This document shows, piece by piece, positions 17,506 through 25,234 of a stretch of DNA of 46,205 bases. This stretch comes from JAEUUM01 sp038326165 (GTDB lineage: Bacteria; Bacteroidota; Bacteroidia; Chitinophagales; Saprospiraceae). The stretch covers positions 1-46,205 of the forward strand of contig JBBQJT010000028.1 of assembly GCA_038326165.1 (NCBI GenBank), given 5' to 3'. Each line of letters opens with the position of its first letter. The first letter of the stretch is position 1. The notes beneath the pieces are model-generated. The model saw only the letters and a list, made by a program, of their open reading frames with translations. It searched no databases and was not told the DNA's origin. The position numbers and the translations under genes are program-made.

Positions 17506-18703
17506 GCAATGTAATGGATCCTTGTCGGGTCAATTCTTTGTTGTTGCAATCATAGATCACCCGATAAAGATAGACACCCGGATTTGCGGGTTCCCCCTTG
17601 ATTTTTCCGTCCCATCGGGCTGTCACGTCGTTGGTGGTGAAAATTTTACCTCCCCATGCATCAAAAACATCGAAGGACTTTACTGCTTGAATGATAAAAG
17701 GGTTGCTGATTCCAAAATCATCATTGAGATTATCTCCGTTGGGAGTGAATGCATTGGGTAAATAGATATCACTGCAAGTTAAAGATGCGGGATCGACCAC
17801 TTTTACAAGCAGTGTGTCACTTGATACACAACCATCAGAGTTGAATTCCAGCTTGTAAGTTGTTGTAACAGGTGGGCTTAATGTTGTGAGAGCTTGTGTG
17901 GGATCAGCCACACCCACCGCAGGTTTCCATGCAAAAGAAGAGGCACAGGTATTGGTAATTCCAATATTGACCGTTCCTCCCAAATAAATCAAAGTGTCAA
18001 AGTTTGTAATTTGATCTGGTTTGATGTAGAGTTCCTTGACAGATTTTTCAGAAAGTGAAGAATTGTAAACCCGAAGTTCGTCGATAGTGCCCTTAAATAA
18101 AATTTCATTCGGACATGGTCCTGTTGCTACATTGATTGGTTCGTTGTTTTTGAAGATTAATCTTTTGGCAGAAACTCCTGAAGCTGCTTGAATGCCATTT
18201 AGAAATAAACGATGTGTTCTGGTGTTACGCTGCACAACTACGTGCTGCCAACATTTGGTTAAGTCGAGTTTGGAAGTCAATACTATTCTTTCGGTAGCAC
18301 TCTCTTGGAGTAAAACTGTTATGGTATTGGAAGTCAAACTGTAATTTATTGAAATGCCTTTTCCGTTGTCGCAATTTTCACGTTTGCTCAAGATGACTTG
18401 ATTGCCAACATTAACGAGGGGCTTAAAATAGAAACTTAAGGTAAAGTCAGTGCCTGCAAGGACGTCTAGCACAGTTCCTACTATGAAAAGATTGTCATCC
18501 AAGCCATCAAATTTTAGCGCCTTTCCTTTTACACCACAAACGCACTCTGGCGCCCCGTTTAATTGAGCAACATTGCCACTTCCTGTTACATCTTGTGCAT
18601 CACAATCATCAAAACTTACATAAAGGGATAAGTTCTTATTGTTTTGAGCACCCAAAAAGGACACACCAAATAAACAAAAGTATAATACAATAAATTTCTT
18701 CAT
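17498..18703 (-). CDS. Secreted LamG-domain protein with CHU_C (T9SS type B) C-terminal signal
   Basis: The 401-residue protein has a signal peptide (about 1-19), a LamG/concanavalin-like lectin domain (about 26-225, with KALKFDGLDDN and GTIDELRVYNSSLSE), a short Ig/PKD-like segment (about 235-305) and a C-terminal gliding-motility-associated domain (about 312-401: YLPNAFTPNGDNLNDDF, GVYLYRVIYDC). The C-terminal domain is the type B sorting signal of the type IX secretion system, so the protein should reach the cell surface or medium. Its partner is unknown. The gene follows ybaB after 67 bases. Confidence 0.85.
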   Translation of the reverse strand: MKKFIVLYFCLFGVSFLGAQNNKNLSLYVSFDDCDAQDVTGSGNVAQLNGAPECVCGVKGKALKFDGLDDNLFIVGTVLDVLAGTDFTLSFYFKPLVNVGNQVILSKRENCDNGKGISINYSLTSNTITVLLQESATERIVLTSKLDLTKCWQHVVVQRNTRTHRLFLNGIQAASGVSAKRLIFKNNEPINVATGPCPNEILFKGTIDELRVYNSSLSEKSVKELYIKPDQITNFDTLIYLGGTVNIGITNTCASSFAWKPAVGVADPTQALTTLSPPVTTTYKLEFNSDGCVSSDTLLVKVVDPASLTCSDIYLPNAFTPNGDNLNDDFGISNPFIIQAVKSFDVFDAWGGKIFTTNDVTARWDGKIKGEPANPGVYLYRVIYDCNNKELTRQGSITLLK

Positions 18704-18770
18704 ATCAATCCATGACGGCTTTAGGAAGGGAACGTAACAATTGCCTTAATGTTTTTTAAAACTGGGATAA

Positions 18771-19082
18771 TTATCCTGGTTTAAGCATATCAGTCAGACC
18801 TCCGAGCCCGCCAGGTAACATAGTAGACAACATTTGTTGTGTTATCGCTGCCTGTTTGATTTGAGCTTTTTTGATAAATTCATTGGTTAATACCAATAAA
18901 AGGTCCTCAAGTTGTTCTAAGTTTTCATTTACTTGAAATGAAGGATTGATGACAATATTTGTAATCTCAGGCTGTGCATTTCCGCGAATTGTAACAATTC
19001 CTTCTGAATCATTTACTTCCACTAATGAAGAAGCCATTTGATTCTTTATTTCTTTTTGTTTTGCTTCAAAATCTCCAAACAT
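18771..19082 (-). CDS. YbaB/EbfC family nucleoid-associated protein
   Basis: The 103-residue protein has the YbaB layout: an N-terminal helix (MFGDFEAKQKEIKNQM), a small beta sheet (VEVNDSEGIVTIRGNAQPEI), then a long helix with a Gly/Leu/Met-rich tail. Family members are small dimeric DNA-binding proteins, often near recombination or replication genes. It lies 4 bases after the DUF6089 gene on the same strand, so the two are probably cotranscribed. Confidence 0.88.
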   Translation of the reverse strand: MFGDFEAKQKEIKNQMASSLVEVNDSEGIVTIRGNAQPEITNIVINPSFQVNENLEQLEDLLLVLTNEFIKKAQIKQAAITQQMLSTMLPGGLGGLTDMLKPG

Positions 19083-19086
19083 GGTA

Positions 19087-19785
19087 TTAAAATCTTTTTT
19101 TACTACTAAAATTCATATCAGGTTCAGGTGCTCCGAAATAGTAAGATAGTTGAAAATTTGAAGTGACAAACCAATCTTTGTTGGGTTTACCCAATTTGCT
19201 GATCCCATCAATATAATCTGCAGTAGTTGGATACCACATCAATTCTGCACCAATTGTAATATTTCCAGTCAAATCCCACCGTAGTCCAGCACCAAAAGGT
19301 ATTGTTAAGAAGGTTGACTTATCACCTTCTTCGGGCAACTTTGTTTCATCACAGTTACGACAACCCGTGCTGTGAGGAGCCTGCAAAAAACCCGCACCGA
19401 TGCTGAGGTATGGCGACCAAGACAACAGCAGTTCCCCAACTTGGTTGAAACGATCTTTACGCAATGGAAAATACTCCACATGCGCTGAAAAACTGATAAA
19501 ATTACTTGTGAAATAAGCACCTCTGACAGCCTCATTTGGCGTGTAAAAATCATCCCCTTCTAATTTTCCTACCATCCCTTGAAGTCTATAACCTAAGTAT
19601 CTTTTGGCTTGATACCTTATACTTCCACCGTAAACAGCGTTCATTAGCCTAGTTTGAAGTAACTCATTGTTCAAGTCCCCATAGTAAATAGCAAATCCCA
19701 TTTGTAGGGAACCATCTAATTTTTGTTGTGCTTTGGCGTTTAGTCCAAAAAAGGCAAGCAGAAGAACTGCGAATAATTTTCTCAT
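19087..19785 (-). CDS. DUF6089 family outer-membrane beta-barrel protein
   Basis: The 232-residue protein has a signal peptide (about 1-19, ending AKA) and alternating beta strands of an 8-10 stranded barrel. The GFAIYYGDLN segment near the N terminus, a Gly-rich YLSIGAGFL strand, and a C-terminal YYFG are typical of DUF6089, an envelope family widespread in Bacteroidota. A Cys pair in CRNCDE (about residues 143-146) may form a disulfide in a loop. The role is unknown. A TATCTTTG box lies just upstream. Confidence 0.75.
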   Translation of the reverse strand: MRKLFAVLLLAFFGLNAKAQQKLDGSLQMGFAIYYGDLNNELLQTRLMNAVYGGSIRYQAKRYLGYRLQGMVGKLEGDDFYTPNEAVRGAYFTSNFISFSAHVEYFPLRKDRFNQVGELLLSWSPYLSIGAGFLQAPHSTGCRNCDETKLPEEGDKSTFLTIPFGAGLRWDLTGNITIGAELMWYPTTADYIDGISKLGKPNKDWFVTSNFQLSYYFGAPEPDMNFSSKKRF

Positions 19786-19802
19786 ATGTTTAAATCGGCG
19801 CT

Positions 19803-19810
19803 CAAAGATA
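19803..19810 (-). promoter_or_regulatory. Promoter -7 box (TATCTTTG) of the DUF6089-ybaB-LamG run
   Basis: On the minus strand this is a perfect TAnnTTTG match. It would give a leader of about 14 bases before the ATG at 19785. No clear -33 TTTG is seen. Confidence 0.45.
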
Positions 19811-19843
19811 ATTCAATCATTTGAACTGCCGAAATAGTATATG

Positions 19844-21028
19844 TTAAGGAACCAATAATTTAACTGTCTTTCTAATATTTTTATTGATTAGGCAAACATA
19901 ATATATACCCGAATTCAATTTTGAGACTGGAATTTGAATTGTAGTTCTATCAGAGTCAAAGTTTTTGGAGAAAAGCACCCTTTGGTAGTTATCTACGAGT
20001 TCTATCTGGTAACTCTCATCAGCATAACTGCTATTCGAAAGTTCTACAGTAATTTGACCACCTTGATCATAGTAAGCTTTTAAAGCTTGGTCTGAATTGA
20101 TGTCAACTGAAATGATTTTGGATATTTCCTCTTTGCCGTCATCATCCACCTGTCTCAGGCGATAATAATTTGTTCCATTTTGAGGTTTATCGTCGCTGAA
20201 AGAATAATTATGGGTTTTAGTGCTGGTTCCTTCCCCTTGGACTTTGCCTAATTGGATGAAATCAATAAGATCATTTGAATGTTCTACAATGAATTCTCTG
20301 TTGTTTTGCTCTGATAATGTTTGCCATTCAAGCAAGATTCCGCCAGCTTTTCTGGACCCAATAAATTTAGATAATTCAACTGGTAATGGTTTTGGGGCAG
20401 TAGTGATGACAATATCATCTATGTTGAGCCTGTCTCTTATACCCGTGCCTATCTCATAATAAATCCATCTTATTCTTAAGTCTGCTAAGTCATTAGCAGC
20501 AGCAGGCAGTTCAACTGAAAATAGAGTTCCATCGGGTGTAATTTCTTGAATAAACATATCATCTTCTACATCATTCCAACTACCTCCTACACTTGCATTT
20601 TTCCACTGCAATTCAATATAATTGTTATTGCTGTTAAAGCTTACGGTTCCGACTACCCATTCTACTGTTATAGATGCTCTTCCAGTAACATCTGCCCTAA
20701 ACTGGAAACAAGCTCTTTGCGTACCAGTATTTCCCCGAAAACTCATGCAGCCAATTTGTTCGTCTTTCCATCTTCCTGGATTGTTGGCATTCGCATAAAA
20801 GGCATCTGTTGGTAGGTCATTAATGAATGAACCATCTGTATCTGTAGATTGGGTCCCCAAACTAAAATATAAAGGGTATGCATTCCCATTGTATTCAGGA
20901 AGGGTGTAGATACCTCCACTTGTCAAGTCACATTTAGCCGGTACCGTTATTTGGCCGTAAATAAGAAAAGGGAAAAACAGCAGAATGCCCTGTATTACTA
21001 GAAATATAGTTTTATTTAAAATACGCAT
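19844..21028 (-). CDS. Secreted protein with T9SS type A sorting domain
   Basis: From the ATG at 21028 the product has 394 residues, beginning with a signal peptide (MRILNKTIFLVIQGILLFFP, about 24 residues). The first 220 residues look like a beta-sandwich jelly-roll. A segment typical of many Bacteroidota surface proteins follows (LPVELSKFIGSRKAGG, WQTLSEQNNREFIVEHS), with YYRLRQVDDDG. The last 75 residues (QIELVDNYQRVLF, LNSGIYYVCLI) form a type A sorting domain that directs export through T9SS. The open frame extends to a TTG at 21070 and an in-frame ATG at 21049, but the signal peptide favours 21028. The function is unknown. Confidence 0.75.
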   Translation of the reverse strand: MRILNKTIFLVIQGILLFFPFLIYGQITVPAKCDLTSGGIYTLPEYNGNAYPLYFSLGTQSTDTDGSFINDLPTDAFYANANNPGRWKDEQIGCMSFRGNTGTQRACFQFRADVTGRASITVEWVVGTVSFNSNNNYIELQWKNASVGGSWNDVEDDMFIQEITPDGTLFSVELPAAANDLADLRIRWIYYEIGTGIRDRLNIDDIVITTAPKPLPVELSKFIGSRKAGGILLEWQTLSEQNNREFIVEHSNDLIDFIQLGKVQGEGTSTKTHNYSFSDDKPQNGTNYYRLRQVDDDGKEEISKIISVDINSDQALKAYYDQGGQITVELSNSSYADESYQIELVDNYQRVLFSKNFDSDRTTIQIPVSKLNSGIYYVCLINKNIRKTVKLLVP

Positions 21029-21293
21029 GTCAAATCTATATTTAGTCATTTCATGTATAATAAACGGCAATACTATGAAGCTTTTACAAGATCAGTGTTA
21101 CGTCTTCGGTTTGTTGTGTGACATAGCTTCAGGTCGTTGATATATATATAAAGTCATGATTATCATACTTCTGCCTGTGCTTAATTCGGTGAATATATTT
21201 ACTTTTTCTGTAATATTTCAAACAATGTACTTGTTTTATAAAGCAAGAAAAATTTGAATAAAATCGAAAGATTCGGTGCTAAAATTGTAGCAA

Positions 21294-21320
21294 GATTCTA
21301 ATAAAATATTTTGTAGAATC
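21294..21320. repeat. Near-perfect 27-base palindrome
   Basis: GATTCTA (21294-21300) and TAGAATC (21314-21320) are perfect inverted arms. The segment between them is itself palindromic around AAAATATTTT. It lies mid-way in the gene-free region. There is no T-run, so it does not look like an intrinsic terminator; a protein-binding site is more likely. Confidence 0.5.
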
Positions 21321-21567
21321 GGATGTAATTGCTTTTTTAACAGGTTAAATTAAGTATTTTTCAAATTGAGTTAGCAACAAAGAACTCTCACTTATTGTGA
21401 CAACATTGGAAGAAGCTGATATAATTATGTATCGTTTTCTACAGAAGTATTTCTAACTCCAATTATTCAAAAGAAATTATTATTTCAAGAATGAACTTTT
21501 ATCCCCAAAACCCATCTAGACAATTAGGCATTCATCAAAAATAATATGCGTTAAATATTCGTTAGAA

Positions 21568-21593
21568 ATCACATCATTTGTTTGATTTGTGAT
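21568..21593. promoter_or_regulatory. Inverted repeat over the -33 region, candidate operator
   Basis: ATCACA (21568-21573) and TGTGAT (21588-21593) are inverted arms, with nested ATCA/TGAT (21573-21576, 21583-21586). The repeat covers both possible -33 TTTG elements of the promoter before the small exported protein gene. A metal-sensing repressor site is a fair guess given the downstream genes, but no regulator is identified. Confidence 0.4.
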
Positions 21594-21609
21594 ACAATTC
21601 GTATATTTG
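21577..21609 (+). promoter_or_regulatory. Promoter TTTG-N21-TATATTTG before the second small exported protein
   Basis: The -7 box TATATTTG (21602-21609) is a perfect consensus match. The -33 TTTG is at 21577-21580 (21-base spacer) or 21581-21584 (17-base spacer). The -7 box ends 5 bases before the ATG at 21615, so the predicted transcript would have almost no leader. Confidence 0.55.
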
Positions 21610-21614
21610 TGCCA

Positions 21615-21950
21615 ATGCATCAATCGGGATTCAATATTGGAAATATAGTAAAAGTAAGTCTTTTTGCGGTTTTGCTGATGGTTCAATCAGTTGAATCGAT
21701 GCACGTATTAACTCACACTGCACATTTTTCACTCGAAAACAAGGACAACTCGACGACAGTGTCTAAACACGAAGCTTGCTTGCTTTGCACCCATTACTCG
21801 CAAATATTTAATGAATTCGTTGAACTCAATCAATACAAATCCTACGCTGTTTCTTTAGGCTATATTTTAGTTTCAATTCAACTATCTGAAACCCATTCCA
21901 GTCCAATAGAGTGTCTCAAATCAAGGGGACCGCCACCTGTGATCGCTTAA
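21615..21950 (+). CDS. Small exported Cys/His protein beside a TonB receptor (PP-tail type)
   Basis: From the ATG at 21615 the product has 111 residues: an N-terminal hydrophobic segment (VKVSLFAVLLMVQS), a His-containing stretch (MHVLTHTAHF), EACLLCTHYSQ with a CxxC motif, and a C-terminal IECLKSRGPPPVIA. The size, the CxxC and the Pro-rich tail match small Bacteroidota envelope proteins encoded directly before TonB receptors. The frame is open back to 21582, but that start lies inside the promoter. It precedes the receptor gene by 43 bases. The His and Cys residues could bind a metal ion; this is an inference. Confidence 0.6.
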   Translation: MHQSGFNIGNIVKVSLFAVLLMVQSVESMHVLTHTAHFSLENKDNSTTVSKHEACLLCTHYSQIFNEFVELNQYKSYAVSLGYILVSIQLSETHSSPIECLKSRGPPPVIA

Positions 21951-21993
21951 CTTTTACTCAGTTTTAGCTTTCTAAATTTCAATCAAAAAATCA

Positions 21994-24321
21994 ATGTTTA
22001 AGCTTTATGTGCTTGCAACACTGTTGTTATTGACAACAGGAGTTCAAGCCCAAAAATGCAACCTGAGCATTCACGGTCAAGTAGTTGATGTCTCAACTGG
22101 TTTATCAATTGAGGGTGCTACAGTTATTTTGGTGTACCAACATCTTGGCGCTACAACAGATGCGGATGGGCATTACACCATTGATGGCATTTGCCATGAT
22201 ACTGCCACAGTTGAATGTGGTTTTGTTGGATGCAAACATAGATTTACCTTGCTCGATTTGAAGAATAGCAAAAGCGAACTGAATTTTAAGTTGTCAGAGG
22301 AGACCACTCATTTACACGAAGTTTCTGTATTTGCATCGAAAGTTCCTCTATCCACCTCTGTGCCAAGGCAATTTGTAGATACCTTGATATTAGCCAATCG
22401 TCGATCCGTGAATCTGACAGAAACCCTCAAATCGATATCTGGAATAACATCATTAAATACTGGAAGCTCAATTGCCAAACCTATGATACATGGTTTAACT
22501 GGTGATAGGATCATTATTTTGAACAACGGCATTATCCAGGAGGGAAATCAATGGGGTGATGAACACGCACCAGAGATTGATCCTTTTTTAGCCACCAGTA
22601 TTTCTGTAATTAAAGGCGCTGAAGCCGTTCGCTATGGAAGTAATGCAATGGGCGGTGTTATATTGGTGGAAGCCGAAAAGCTCAATGATTTGAATGCCCT
22701 AAAAGCTGATGTTTACTCAGGCTATTCACTAAATGGAAATGGCTTGTATGTTTCTGCTCAATTATCGACTCCTATTATAAAAAAGTGGGGATTGAAAGGC
22801 AGAATCCAAGGAACATACAAGTATGCTGGTAATTTAAATACTCCTTCATACTTTCTGAGAAATACCGGATTGCGGGAGTACAATTTTTCATGGACTTTGC
22901 AAGCCAAGCCTTTGGGTTGGGACACTGAGGTATTCTACAGTCAATTCAACAATTGGTTAGGCATTCTCCGCGATGCTCATATTGGCAATGTAACTGATCT
23001 TGAAGCAGCAATTGAACGTGGAAAGCCGCTAACTGATCCCGGTTTTACCTACCACCTTGAGCGACCTGCGCAACATGTTGAGCATGAATTGACAAAGTTT
23101 AAAACTGAAAAGACTTTTCGTAAAATTGGAACAGCTTACTTTTCATTGGCAAGACAGTTTAACAGGAGAGGAGAGTTTGATGCCCATATTCCTTTCAGTT
23201 CTGATCGTGAAATAAGTGGACTTCCCGAAATCCGTTTTCAACTAGTAAGCTGGCAAGTCGATGGAGGACTTGAACACAAACTGGGTCAACATGTCTCTGG
23301 AAAAGTTGGTTTTCAATACATCAATCAGAACAACAATACCAACGGTACTTTGATTCCTGACTATACCACTGAAATACAATCTGTTTATTTGACTGAACAA
23401 TGGCGGAAGTACCCATTTCCGCTGAAGTTTGAAGCTGGGTTGAGAATTGATAAAAAAACGATTTCTACATTTTATAGAAAGTTTCCTTTTCAACTCAATC
23501 GCTCTTTTCTGAACACTTCTTATAATATCGGAACCATTTATCAGGTCAATCCGCACGTGACTCTGCGAGCTGGTTATAATGTGGCATGGAGAGCGCCAAA
23601 TGTAAGTGAATTGTTCAGCGAAGGGCTTCATCATGGTACGGCAAGTTATCAAATAGGTGATCCAAATATTCAGGCCGAAATCGGCCACAATTTTTCAGTT
23701 TCAAGCGAACTGAACTACGAGGATTTGCTGAGTTTGAACTGTCAAGTGTACCTGAATAAAATGAATGGATTCATTTATCAGGAACCTGTTTATCCACCTA
23801 CATTGACCATCAGAGGAGCATTTCCTACATTCAAATACAAACAGACAGACGCAATGTTGAGTGGATTGGATTTCGACATGAAATACAAACTTGCTCCAGC
23901 AATATGGTTCAATTTGAGGGGAAGCACGCTTTTTGCTTACAACCAAGTTCAAAAGGACTGGATAATTTTTATGCCATCCGATAGGGTTTCTACAGGATTG
24001 ACAATCCGACACAAGAATATCGGTAAACTTATGAATAATACACTTACACTTGATGTTGCTCATGTATTTCAACAAAATCGCACTCCTGACAATATTTCCG
24101 ACTATGCACCACCGCCAAAACCCTATACCTTGCTTAATCTTGATTTCAACACCAGTATTGATATTGGCAGCCAACAGCTCAACATTGGGTTTTCTGTCAA
24201 TAATCTGCTGAACACTGCTTATCGCGAGTACATGAATAGGTTCAGGTATTTTTCCGATGAGATGGGAACTCAAGCTGCTATTCATTTTCATTTACCAATT
24301 TCTAAAAAATCAAAAACTTAA
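21994..24321 (+). CDS. TonB-dependent outer-membrane receptor, ZnuD-like
   Basis: The 775-residue protein has a signal peptide (about 1-19), a carboxypeptidase-regulatory-like domain (about 26-100), a plug domain (about 115-230) and a 22-strand-type barrel. The plug segment with HGLTGDRIIILNNGI and GDEHAPEIDP, followed by VIKGAEAVRYGSNAMGGVI, resembles the zinc receptor ZnuD and related metal receptors. The end (YMNRFRYFSDEMG) is also typical of this group. It lies between a small Cys/His exported protein gene and a lipoprotein gene (5 bases downstream), so the three probably act together. Zinc is the best guess for the substrate. Confidence 0.85.
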   Translation: MFKLYVLATLLLLTTGVQAQKCNLSIHGQVVDVSTGLSIEGATVILVYQHLGATTDADGHYTIDGICHDTATVECGFVGCKHRFTLLDLKNSKSELNFKLSEETTHLHEVSVFASKVPLSTSVPRQFVDTLILANRRSVNLTETLKSISGITSLNTGSSIAKPMIHGLTGDRIIILNNGIIQEGNQWGDEHAPEIDPFLATSISVIKGAEAVRYGSNAMGGVILVEAEKLNDLNALKADVYSGYSLNGNGLYVSAQLSTPIIKKWGLKGRIQGTYKYAGNLNTPSYFLRNTGLREYNFSWTLQAKPLGWDTEVFYSQFNNWLGILRDAHIGNVTDLEAAIERGKPLTDPGFTYHLERPAQHVEHELTKFKTEKTFRKIGTAYFSLARQFNRRGEFDAHIPFSSDREISGLPEIRFQLVSWQVDGGLEHKLGQHVSGKVGFQYINQNNNTNGTLIPDYTTEIQSVYLTEQWRKYPFPLKFEAGLRIDKKTISTFYRKFPFQLNRSFLNTSYNIGTIYQVNPHVTLRAGYNVAWRAPNVSELFSEGLHHGTASYQIGDPNIQAEIGHNFSVSSELNYEDLLSLNCQVYLNKMNGFIYQEPVYPPTLTIRGAFPTFKYKQTDAMLSGLDFDMKYKLAPAIWFNLRGSTLFAYNQVQKDWIIFMPSDRVSTGLTIRHKNIGKLMNNTLTLDVAHVFQQNRTPDNISDYAPPPKPYTLLNLDFNTSIDIGSQQLNIGFSVNNLLNTAYREYMNRFRYFSDEMGTQAAIHFHLPISKKSKT

Positions 24322-24326
24322 TTAAC

Positions 24327-24887
24327 ATGAAAAATTTATTTTCAAAAATGGCTTTTTTAGCCTTAGTGTTTGTATCAATTGTTGTAGTTTCTTGTAAAAA
24401 AGAAGACAACCATGACCATGGTTCTGATCAAGAACAAATTACGACAGCAACAATAACTTTCTCTTTGCCAGGTGGGGTTACTGCTACTGCAAGCTGGAGA
24501 GATATTGATGGCGCAGGTGGTAATAGCCCTGTTATTGATACATTGGTCCTCAATCCAATAACTACGCCTTTAAATTACACAGCAACAATTTCATTTTTGG
24601 ATGAGTCAAAAACACCTGCTTTAAACGTAACAGAGGAAGTGCAGGAAAAGAGTGATGAACATTTGTTGGTACTTCAACCAAGTGCAAATCTTAACTGGTT
24701 TATCGTAACCAATGACAAAGATAAAAATGGCAAGGATTTGGGGCTCAATCAAACAGTAACTGTAGCAGGTTCAGGAAATGGTACACTTCGAGTTGTCCTG
24801 AAGCATGAACCTGACAAAAATGCATCAAATCCTCTTAATACTGGTGAAACTGATCTTGACATCATAATTCCAGTAAGAGTTAACTAA
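24327..24887 (+). CDS. Envelope lipoprotein linked to the ZnuD-like receptor
   Basis: The 186-residue protein has a lipoprotein signal (VVVSC, lipidated Cys23) followed by a His/Asp-rich segment, NHDHGSD (28-34), that could bind metal. The rest is beta-rich, with TEEVQEKSDEHLLVLQ in the middle and LRVVLKHEPDKNAS near the end. It resembles Bacteroidota proteins that databases name 'type 1 periplasmic binding fold superfamily protein', often found after a TonB receptor. Its ATG is 5 bases after the receptor stop, so they share a transcript. A strong terminator follows. Confidence 0.7.
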   Translation: MKNLFSKMAFLALVFVSIVVVSCKKEDNHDHGSDQEQITTATITFSLPGGVTATASWRDIDGAGGNSPVIDTLVLNPITTPLNYTATISFLDESKTPALNVTEEVQEKSDEHLLVLQPSANLNWFIVTNDKDKNGKDLGLNQTVTVAGSGNGTLRVVLKHEPDKNASNPLNTGETDLDIIIPVRVN

Positions 24888-24908
24888 AAAGTATTTTAAT
24901 CCAATGAT

Positions 24909-24942
24909 AAAAGGGAGCACAAATATGAGCTCCCTTTTTTTA
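24909..24942 (+). terminator. Intrinsic terminator after the ZnuD-like module
   Basis: AAAAGGGAGC (24909-24918) pairs with GCTCCCTTTT (24929-24938), and the T-run continues to 24941. The hairpin has a 10-base loop. The A-run on the left side lets it work in the other direction as well, for the convergent DUF2905 gene. Confidence 0.85.
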
Positions 24943-24977
24943 TGAAAAATCGTCTGGGCCGATATTTTACAAAACTG

Positions 24978-25199
24978 CTATTGCATCATTTTACGACAGA
25001 AATAGAGTAAAATAGAAGTTAACAGACTGATTATTAGCATGCTTGTAAAAGGAAAAAACACACTTGTATTTTCTGATTTGTAGTGAAAATCGCCAGGAAG
25101 TTTGCCGAACCAATTCAAAAAATTTCCAAAGTACATCCATCCAACCCCAGAAAGGATAAGCACAATACCAAAAAAAATGAGCAATTTTGCAGTCTGCAT
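24978..25199 (-). CDS. DUF2905 family small membrane protein
   Basis: The 73-residue protein has two membrane helices (about 6-27 and 46-67) joined by the family's conserved loop WFGKLPGDFHYKSEN. The function is unknown; the family is common in bacteria. A TACTTTTG box on the minus strand ends 5 bases before the ATG. It is divergent from the YheT-type hydrolase gene. Confidence 0.85.
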   Translation of the reverse strand: MQTAKLLIFFGIVLILSGVGWMYFGNFLNWFGKLPGDFHYKSENTSVFFPFTSMLIISLLTSILLYFCRKMMQ

Positions 25200-25204
25200 C
25201 CTTA

Positions 25205-25212
25205 CAAAAGTA
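25205..25212 (-). promoter_or_regulatory. Promoter -7 box (TACTTTTG) directly before the DUF2905 gene
   Basis: On the minus strand this is a perfect TAnnTTTG match. It ends 5 bases before the ATG at 25199, the same distance as in the second small exported protein gene. I see no TTTG at a good -33 spacing. Confidence 0.4.
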
Positions 25213-25234
25213 AGTTAATACTGCCAATGCTGAT

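Larger units (their letters stand above)
21029..21614. other. Long AT-rich divergent intergenic region with palindromes
   Basis: Nearly 590 bases without a gene between the divergent T9SS-A protein gene and the second metal-uptake-like module. It contains a large palindrome (21294-21320), a smaller imperfect one next to it (GCTAAAATTGTAGC, 21278-21291), and the promoter and inverted repeat of the plus-strand module at its right end. I see no supported reading frame or known RNA. Confidence 0.5.
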
